Shown here one piece after another: positions 59,677-64,000 of a stretch of 64,000 nucleotides of DNA. The stretch's first letter is position 1. The number at the start of each line of letters is the position of its first letter. This DNA comes from Chryseobacterium oncorhynchi (GTDB taxonomy: Bacteria > Bacteroidota > Bacteroidia > Flavobacteriales > Weeksellaceae), in NCBI RefSeq assembly GCF_002899895.1, contig NZ_PPEI02000005.1, positions 1 through 64,000 on the forward strand, written 5' to 3'. The translations under genes were made by a program, and so were the position numbers. The notes under the pieces are model-generated. The model had not been told where the DNA came from. It made no database searches and worked only from the letters and a program-made list of their open reading frames with translations.

Positions 59677-59678
59677 TC

Positions 59679-60431
59679 ATGAAAAAGACAGCACTTTTAT
59701 TTCTTACCCTTTTCACCATTGGATTTATTCAGGCACAACATCAAAAATCTACTTCTATGAAAAAGAAAATTTTATTTGTCGTAACCAGCCATGATAAAAA
59801 AGGCAATACAGGCGAAAATACAGGATATTATTTAGGCGAAGTTTCTCATCCATGGGAAGTTCTTCACAAGGCCGGCTATGAAATTGATTTTGTGAGTCCG
59901 AAAGGCGGAACACCTCCGGTAGACGGATTCGATTTAAAGGATCCTGTAAACAAAGAATTCTGGGAAAACAAGGAATATAAAAACAAAATCGATCATTCTT
60001 TACAACCATCACAGGTTAATTCAAATGATTACTCAACCATCTTTTATGCAGGAGGACATGGAGCGATGTGGGACTTTGCAGACAACACAGAATTGGCAGG
60101 TATTGCTTCAAAAATCTATGAAAATGGAGGGATTGTAGCAGGTGTATGTCATGGCCCTGCCGGCTTGGTGAATATTAAGCTTAATAATGGGAAATATCTT
60201 GTAGACGGGAAAAAGATCAATGCTTTTACCAATGAAGAGGAATCTGAAGTGAAATTAACAGACGTTGTTCCTTTCTTGTTAGAAAACAAACTAAAAGAAA
60301 GAGGGGCCAAATTTGAAAAATCAGGACTTTGGCAAAATCATGTGGTTACAGATCAACGAGTAATTACAGGGCAGAATCCACAATCTGCAAAGAGCGTTGG
60401 GGAAGCCATATTAAAAGAATTAAATAAATAA
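59679..60431 (+). CDS. DJ-1/PfpI family protein, Hsp31-like, with signal peptide
   Basis: A 250-residue protein with a possible signal peptide (MKKTALLFLTLFTIGFIQA) followed by the DJ-1/PfpI fold. An internal ATG at 59757 is an alternative cytoplasmic start. The nucleophile elbow is VAGVCHGPAGL (reactive Cys, then His), with YAGGHGAMWDF. Relatives are glyoxalase III and chaperones that detoxify methylglyoxal. It is 2 bp after the ABM gene. Confidence 0.87.
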   Translation: MKKTALLFLTLFTIGFIQAQHQKSTSMKKKILFVVTSHDKKGNTGENTGYYLGEVSHPWEVLHKAGYEIDFVSPKGGTPPVDGFDLKDPVNKEFWENKEYKNKIDHSLQPSQVNSNDYSTIFYAGGHGAMWDFADNTELAGIASKIYENGGIVAGVCHGPAGLVNIKLNNGKYLVDGKKINAFTNEEESEVKLTDVVPFLLENKLKERGAKFEKSGLWQNHVVTDQRVITGQNPQSAKSVGEAILKELNK

Positions 60432-60446
60432 TTTTATAACAATAAA

Positions 60447-61430
60447 ATGGAATATAGAAAATTAGGAAATACCGATCTTGAACTATCTGTGATTACACAT
60501 GGAGCCTTTGCAATCGGTGGAAATATGTGGGGAGGAAATGAAAAACAGGATTCTATTAACTCTATTCACGCCTCATTAGATCATGGGGTAACTTCTATTG
60601 ATACCGCCCCATTCTATGGTTTCGGGTTGAGTGAAGAAATGATAGGACAAGCAATTAAAGGAAAAGACCGTTCAAAAATCCAATTATTAACCAAATTCGG
60701 GTTGGTATGGGATGGAAGCAATAAGGGAAAGGGAGAATTTTTCTTTGATGCTGAAGATGACGGAGAAACAGTTCCGGTTTATAAGTTTGCTTCTAAAGAA
60801 AATATCATCAAAGAGGTTGAAGAAAGCTTACAAAGACTAGGAACAGATTATATAGACCTTTTGCAACTTCACTGGCCAGACAACACAACTCCTATCTGCG
60901 AAACAATGGAGGCTATGGAATTATTGATTCAACAAGGAAAAATCCGTACTGCCGGAGTAAGTAACTATACCGTTGCACAAATGGAAGAAGCCAACAGAAC
61001 ACTGAAACTGGCAAGCAATCAGGTTTCTTATAGTATGTTGAACCGTACTATCGAAAATGATCTTGTCCCTTATTCTTTGGAAAATAATTCTGGAATCATC
61101 GTGTACAGCCCAATGGAAAGAGGACTTTTAACAGGTAAATATTTCAAAGAAGACAAATTGAAAGATAATGACCACAGAAACGGTTATTTCTCGCAGTTTG
61201 ATTTAAATAAAGTAAAAACTTTTCTTGAAAAAATAGAACCTATCGCTCAGGAAAAAGAAGTAAGTCTTTCACAATTGGTATTGAGATGGACAACTCTTCA
61301 ACCGGCAATTACAGTAGTATTGGCAGGAGCAAGAAATGCACAACAAGCCATCGAAAATGCAAAAGCAATGTCTATAGATCTATCTAAAGAAGAACTGGAA
61401 TTTATCAATTCGGCTTTACATCAGCTTTAA
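60447..61430 (+). CDS. Aldo/keto reductase, AKR11/YajO-type
   Basis: A 327-residue NADPH-dependent aldo/keto reductase with SIDTAPFYGFGLSEEMIG (Asp and Tyr), LLTKFGLVWDG (Lys) and LLQLHWPDNTTP (His). The C-terminal LRWTTLQPAITVVLAGARNAQQ binds the cofactor. It ends the quinone/electrophile operon 15 bp after the DJ-1 gene. Confidence 0.93.
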   Translation: MEYRKLGNTDLELSVITHGAFAIGGNMWGGNEKQDSINSIHASLDHGVTSIDTAPFYGFGLSEEMIGQAIKGKDRSKIQLLTKFGLVWDGSNKGKGEFFFDAEDDGETVPVYKFASKENIIKEVEESLQRLGTDYIDLLQLHWPDNTTPICETMEAMELLIQQGKIRTAGVSNYTVAQMEEANRTLKLASNQVSYSMLNRTIENDLVPYSLENNSGIIVYSPMERGLLTGKYFKEDKLKDNDHRNGYFSQFDLNKVKTFLEKIEPIAQEKEVSLSQLVLRWTTLQPAITVVLAGARNAQQAIENAKAMSIDLSKEELEFINSALHQL

Positions 61431-61451
61431 ATTCTTTTTCTATAAACAAAT

Positions 61452-61480
61452 AAAAAGCTCCTTTTGAGGGAGCTTTTTTA
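61452..61480. terminator. Bidirectional terminator between AKR and AhpD-like genes
   Basis: 10-bp stem AAAAAGCTCC / GGAGCTTTTT with TTTTTT beyond; the A run on the left serves the minus strand. Confidence 0.85.
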
Positions 61481-61511
61481 ATTATCATTTGTTGACAAAT
61501 AATAAATCTTT

Positions 61512-61955
61512 TTATTTTGCAATCGGAAGATGTGTGCTCACTGCGATTCTGTTCCATGCATTGATGGTTACAATTGCAATGATGATCTGAGCAATCTGAG
61601 CTTCGTCAAAAATTTGTTTAGCCTTTTGATAAGTTTCCTCAGTCAAGCCGTCATGGCTAATCAATGTAATTTCTTCTGTCATCGCCAAAAGCACCTGCTC
61701 ATCTTCTGTAAAGAAATCTTTTGCTTCTCTCCAGCCTTCCAAAATGAAGATTCTTTGTGGAGTTTCTCCATATTTTAAGGCATCTTTTGTGTGCATATCA
61801 AGGCAAAAAGCACATTTATTGATTTGAGAAGCCCTGATCTTAATCAATTCTTTCTGAATATGGCTTAAAGAAATGGTTTGTAAATAACCCTCTAATCCCA
61901 TCATCGCCTTGTAAGCCGCTGAATCTACTGTTGCAATATTTAATCTTGCGCTCAT
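61512..61955 (-). CDS. AhpD-like carboxymuconolactone decarboxylase family protein
   Basis: A 147-residue protein with the AhpD motif KCAFCLDMHTKDALKYGE (CxxC plus downstream His), typical of alkylhydroperoxidase-type reductases. Helical fold. It is probably peroxidase- or disulfide-reductase-linked. It is 7 bp after the DoxX gene in the same direction, so a two-gene operon. Confidence 0.88.
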   Translation of the reverse strand: MSARLNIATVDSAAYKAMMGLEGYLQTISLSHIQKELIKIRASQINKCAFCLDMHTKDALKYGETPQRIFILEGWREAKDFFTEDEQVLLAMTEEITLISHDGLTEETYQKAKQIFDEAQIAQIIIAIVTINAWNRIAVSTHLPIAK

Positions 61956-61962
61956 TATATTA

Positions 61963-62394
61963 TTATTTTTTGGTTAATTGATCTATACTAAAAGAATATC
62001 GTTGCTGAACAGCCAGTAAAAGAGCTGCTGCACTTCCCACCCAAACAGAATAATTGAGTGGAGCTTTAGAACCTAATGCAATGGTCATAGACACTGCAAA
62101 AATCAGCAATAAAATACTAGTCCCATATGCTGCTATTTTGGTTTTAAATCCTAAAATCAACATCAATGGAAACAGAATTTCCAGAAAGGTGGCTGCATAT
62201 GCTGAAAAAGTACTCAATGCTTCCGGAAGAAAAAAGGTCAGCTGTCTTGTATATTCTTCAAAACTGGCCATACTTCCCCATGACGAATTTTCTTTGCTCC
62301 ATAACCCGAACCGGTCTGCCACTGCAGAAAGCATGGTTACCCCGAGAGCAAGTCTTAAAAATAGCTGCGGAAATTGATTTTTCGTATCTGTCAT
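61963..62394 (-). CDS. DoxX family membrane protein
   Basis: About 143 residues with four membrane helices and the DoxX pattern (LFLRLALGVTMLSAVADRFGLW, FLEILFPLMLILGFKTKIAAYGTSIL). DoxX proteins occur near redox genes and may support quinone or thiol oxidation. Start at ATG 62394 (MTDTKNQF) is preferred; 62415 is possible. Confidence 0.85.
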   Translation of the reverse strand: MTDTKNQFPQLFLRLALGVTMLSAVADRFGLWSKENSSWGSMASFEEYTRQLTFFLPEALSTFSAYAATFLEILFPLMLILGFKTKIAAYGTSILLLIFAVSMTIALGSKAPLNYSVWVGSAAALLLAVQQRYSFSIDQLTKK

Positions 62395-62457
62395 TGTATT
62401 GGCTTTTAATAACATGACAAATTTCCGGTTTCTAATCCGTAAAAATCTTAAACTGGT

Positions 62458-63030
62458 TTAAGAACGTAATTTTGCTCTGATTTCACTCAGATATTCTGGC
62501 GTAAAACCCAAAAAGGAAGCAATTAAGTATTGCGGAATTCTTTGGATAAACCAAGGATACAAAGTACTGAAATGCACATAATATTCTTCTTTTGTCATCT
62601 CATAAATATAACGGATTCTTTTTTCGGCAGCAGCATAAGCTGTTTGGTATACCATTCTGAAATAGCGTTCCATAATGGGATGCTTTTCCAATAAAAGCTC
62701 CTGAGACTGAAAATCAATGGTTAAAATTTTGGAATTCTCTACAGACTGAATATTAAAGCTTGATTTTATCTGTTTTTCAAAAGCAAAAGTATCTGACATC
62801 CACCAGTTTTCTATAGCAAACTCCGTGGTTTGTTCTACTCCTTTTTCATTGACAAAAAACTTTCTCAGACATCCTTCCAAAACAAAATACTTCAACTTAC
62901 AAACATCACCCTCAAGCATCAGGTTTTCTTTCTTTTTTACTTTTAAAACCTGAAAAAAAGAAATGATGGAAGCAAATTCCTCGTCATTGACCGTAATGAA
63001 TTTATCTAAATGTGCTTTGAAAGTTTCCAT
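62458..63030 (-). CDS. Crp/Fnr family transcriptional regulator
   Basis: A 190-residue regulator: cyclic-nucleotide-binding-like beta-roll (LMLEGDVCKLKYFVLEGCLRKFFVNEKG) and a C-terminal winged helix-turn-helix (IPQYLIASFLGFTPEYLSEIRAKL). The domain lacks the Fnr cysteines, so it is not an iron-sulfur sensor. Divergent from the DUF1304 gene; likely controls that and the DoxX-AhpD pair. Confidence 0.9.
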   Translation of the reverse strand: METFKAHLDKFITVNDEEFASIISFFQVLKVKKKENLMLEGDVCKLKYFVLEGCLRKFFVNEKGVEQTTEFAIENWWMSDTFAFEKQIKSSFNIQSVENSKILTIDFQSQELLLEKHPIMERYFRMVYQTAYAAAEKRIRYIYEMTKEEYYVHFSTLYPWFIQRIPQYLIASFLGFTPEYLSEIRAKLRS

Positions 63031-63094
63031 TGTAAAATTTAGTAACCAAACTTAACTTTATTTTTTTAGTTTTACAATGAGAAAATATTGAATC

Positions 63095-63460
63095 ATGGAA
63101 ATCATTGCTAAAATTCTGATCGCAGTCGTTGCACTGGAACATATTTATATTCTTTGGATGGAAATGTTTGCATGGGAAACAAAAGGAAAAGAAGTTTTCA
63201 AAGCTGCCCTTCCTGCAGAAATGTTTAAACCCACCAAAGGATTAGCCGCCAACCAGGGCCTTTATAATGGTTTTCTGGCTGCAGGATTGATCTGGTCATT
63301 TCTGATTAAAGATCCGCAATGGCAAACGAATGTAGCACTCTTCTTTTTAGGATGTGTAGCCGTGGCAGGAATCTATGGAGCAATTTCAGCGACTAAAAAA
63401 ATATTTTTCGTTCAGGCTTTACCTGCTATCCTTGCCATTATTGCTGTTTTATTGAAGTAA
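63095..63460 (+). CDS. DUF1304 membrane protein
   Basis: A 121-residue membrane protein with about four helices and the DUF1304 signature LEHIYILWMEMFAWETKGKEVF and GLAANQGLYNGFLAAGLIWSF. Function unknown. The Crp/Fnr gene is divergent, 64 bp away. Confidence 0.87.
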   Translation: MEIIAKILIAVVALEHIYILWMEMFAWETKGKEVFKAALPAEMFKPTKGLAANQGLYNGFLAAGLIWSFLIKDPQWQTNVALFFLGCVAVAGIYGAISATKKIFFVQALPAILAIIAVLLK

Positions 63461-63681
63461 TTTCATTGCCCGTATTTTTAAAGATCTTCTTAAAAATATA
63501 TACATGATCAATACCCTCTTATCTTTTATGATAAGAGAAAAATTACTATGAATATTTCCTCCCATCATCAGACTTAAAACCAGCTTCTTACGTCTCAAAA
63601 AATCCATTTAATATAAAATTCGTAAATTTGCATCGTCATAAAAGATTGATACACAATATTTTTATATTGACCTGCATTGTG

Positions 63682-63744
63682 ATGAGATGTAGAAATTCAA
63701 GTTGTTCAGTACACATATCCGTAATTACTTCATCAGTAATTTAA
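63682..63744 (+). CDS. Candidate leader peptide
   Basis: A 20-codon ORF reading MRCRNSSCSVHISVITSSVI. The second half is rich in Ile, Val, Ser and Thr codons, ahead of a stop and a stack of hairpins. Leader-peptide attenuation is inferred; a branched-chain or Thr/Ser biosynthetic gene downstream would fit. Confidence 0.35.
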   Translation: MRCRNSSCSVHISVITSSVI

Positions 63745-63831
63745 TTGTAGAATCGATGTAAAAGATTAAGTTCTTTTTACACGATACACTCTTTTTCTAG
63801 AGTATAATCTATTGAAATATTTAAAATAAAC

Positions 63832-63867
63832 ATAAGGCCTTAGGTGCTTTGTGGTCTTATTTTTTTT
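63832..63867 (+). terminator. Terminator-like hairpin in the right-edge leader
   Basis: Stem ATAAGGCC / GGTCTTAT (one G.T pair, 63832-63839 with 63853-63860) followed by about seven T, located 131 bp before the ATG at 63998. Confidence 0.6.
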
Positions 63868-64000
63868 GTGAAAAGCTTCTATCATGATAAGAAGCTTAGT
63901 AGATTATTTTATGCTATCATCACCAGAACAACAACGTAAAATGGGGTATAATGAATTGGTGTACAATTTTTTATACCATTAATTAAAAAATCTGAATATG

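Larger units (their letters stand above)
63461..64000 (+). promoter_or_regulatory. Long 5' leader with leader ORF and hairpins, candidate attenuator
   Basis: TAAATTTG (63623-63630) is a likely -7 box. About 360 nt later an ATG (63998-64000) is the last codon of the window. Between them are a 20-codon ORF (63682-63744), three hairpins (63757-63781, 63788-63803, 63873-63897) and a terminator-like hairpin (63832-63867) with a T run. Bases 63461-63620 hold nothing recognisable. Confidence 0.5.

Noticed and set aside
62458-63030. Oxygen-sensing Fnr
   Set aside because: The N-terminal cysteines needed for the iron-sulfur cluster are absent.

Overview
The window is 64 kb of low-GC chromosomal DNA from a flavobacterium, most likely Chryseobacterium or a close relative in the Weeksellaceae. 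The evidence is the recurrent Bacteroidota -7 promoter element TAnnTTTG, near-absence of Shine-Dalgarno sites, an S46 dipeptidyl peptidase, a type IX secretion (T9SS) sorting domain, the Bacteroidota-specific type VI secretion (T6SS subtype iii) proteins TssD, TssO, TssP and TssR, and a Bacteroidota-type curli (csg) operon. No rRNA, tRNA, CRISPR array, transposase or phage gene was seen.

Layout. (1) 0-12 kb: housekeeping and small exported proteins: an M16 peptidase, an S46 peptidase (DPP11-like), an NlpE-like lipoprotein, an MgtC-like membrane protein, an orphan Imm22-like immunity protein, a zinc-ribbon membrane protein, DNA polymerase I and a small secreted protein. (2) 12-36 kb, almost all on the minus strand: an incomplete T6SS-iii locus. 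It holds three tssD (Hcp) genes, two vgrG genes, clpV/tssH, tssR, a PKD protein (probably TssP), two TssO-like proteins and a lytic transglycosylase, plus three effector cargos. The cargos are a PAAR-like protein with two tandem candidate immunity paralogs, a serine-lipase-like effector with candidate membrane or exported immunity proteins, and a metzincin-like metalloprotease with a candidate lipoprotein immunity protein. Sheath, baseplate and TssN genes are not in the window. Each tssD gene stands alone with its own promoter and terminator. Each also has the same pair of 16-bp dyads, 21 bp apart and exactly 50 bp upstream of the -7 box, which is the clearest undescribed regulatory signal here. 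The two non-PAAR effectors share a near-identical N-terminal tag of about 54 residues.

(3) 36-42 kb, plus strand: an atypical response regulator (Glu at the phosphoacceptor position) divergent from the T6SS genes, HU, a 29-residue basic protein, RNase G, a T9SS-exported delta-60 repeat protein, an OsmC-family protein, and a second degenerate LuxR regulator. (4) 42.7-48.2 kb, minus strand: a curli operon in the order curlin (22 perfect 11-residue half-repeats), minor curlin-like protein, CsgE with an extra N-terminal domain, CsgF, CsgG with a C-terminal beta-barrel-like extension, and a lipoprotein with a beta-propeller. (5) 48.6-51.8 kb: NUDIX hydrolase, PlsC-like acyltransferase, small lipoprotein and Mpl-type Mur ligase in one direction. 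(6) 52-63.5 kb: small-molecule and redox metabolism: nitronate monooxygenase, aldo/keto reductases, GNAT enzymes, LysR regulator, alpha/beta hydrolase, metallophosphoesterase, an MdaB/ABM/DJ-1/AKR operon, AhpD-like, DoxX, Crp/Fnr and DUF1304 proteins. (7) The right edge carries a long 5' leader with a small Ile/Val-containing ORF and stacked hairpins ahead of an ATG at the last bases, suggestive of transcription attenuation.

Working together: the minus-strand block is a contact-dependent weapon whose Hcp supply appears to be separately and coordinately controlled. The curli block builds an amyloid matrix, with a CsgD-like regulator beside it. The right-hand third is ordinary redox and detoxification metabolism. 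All functional names come from reading motifs and family recall; no database search was run.
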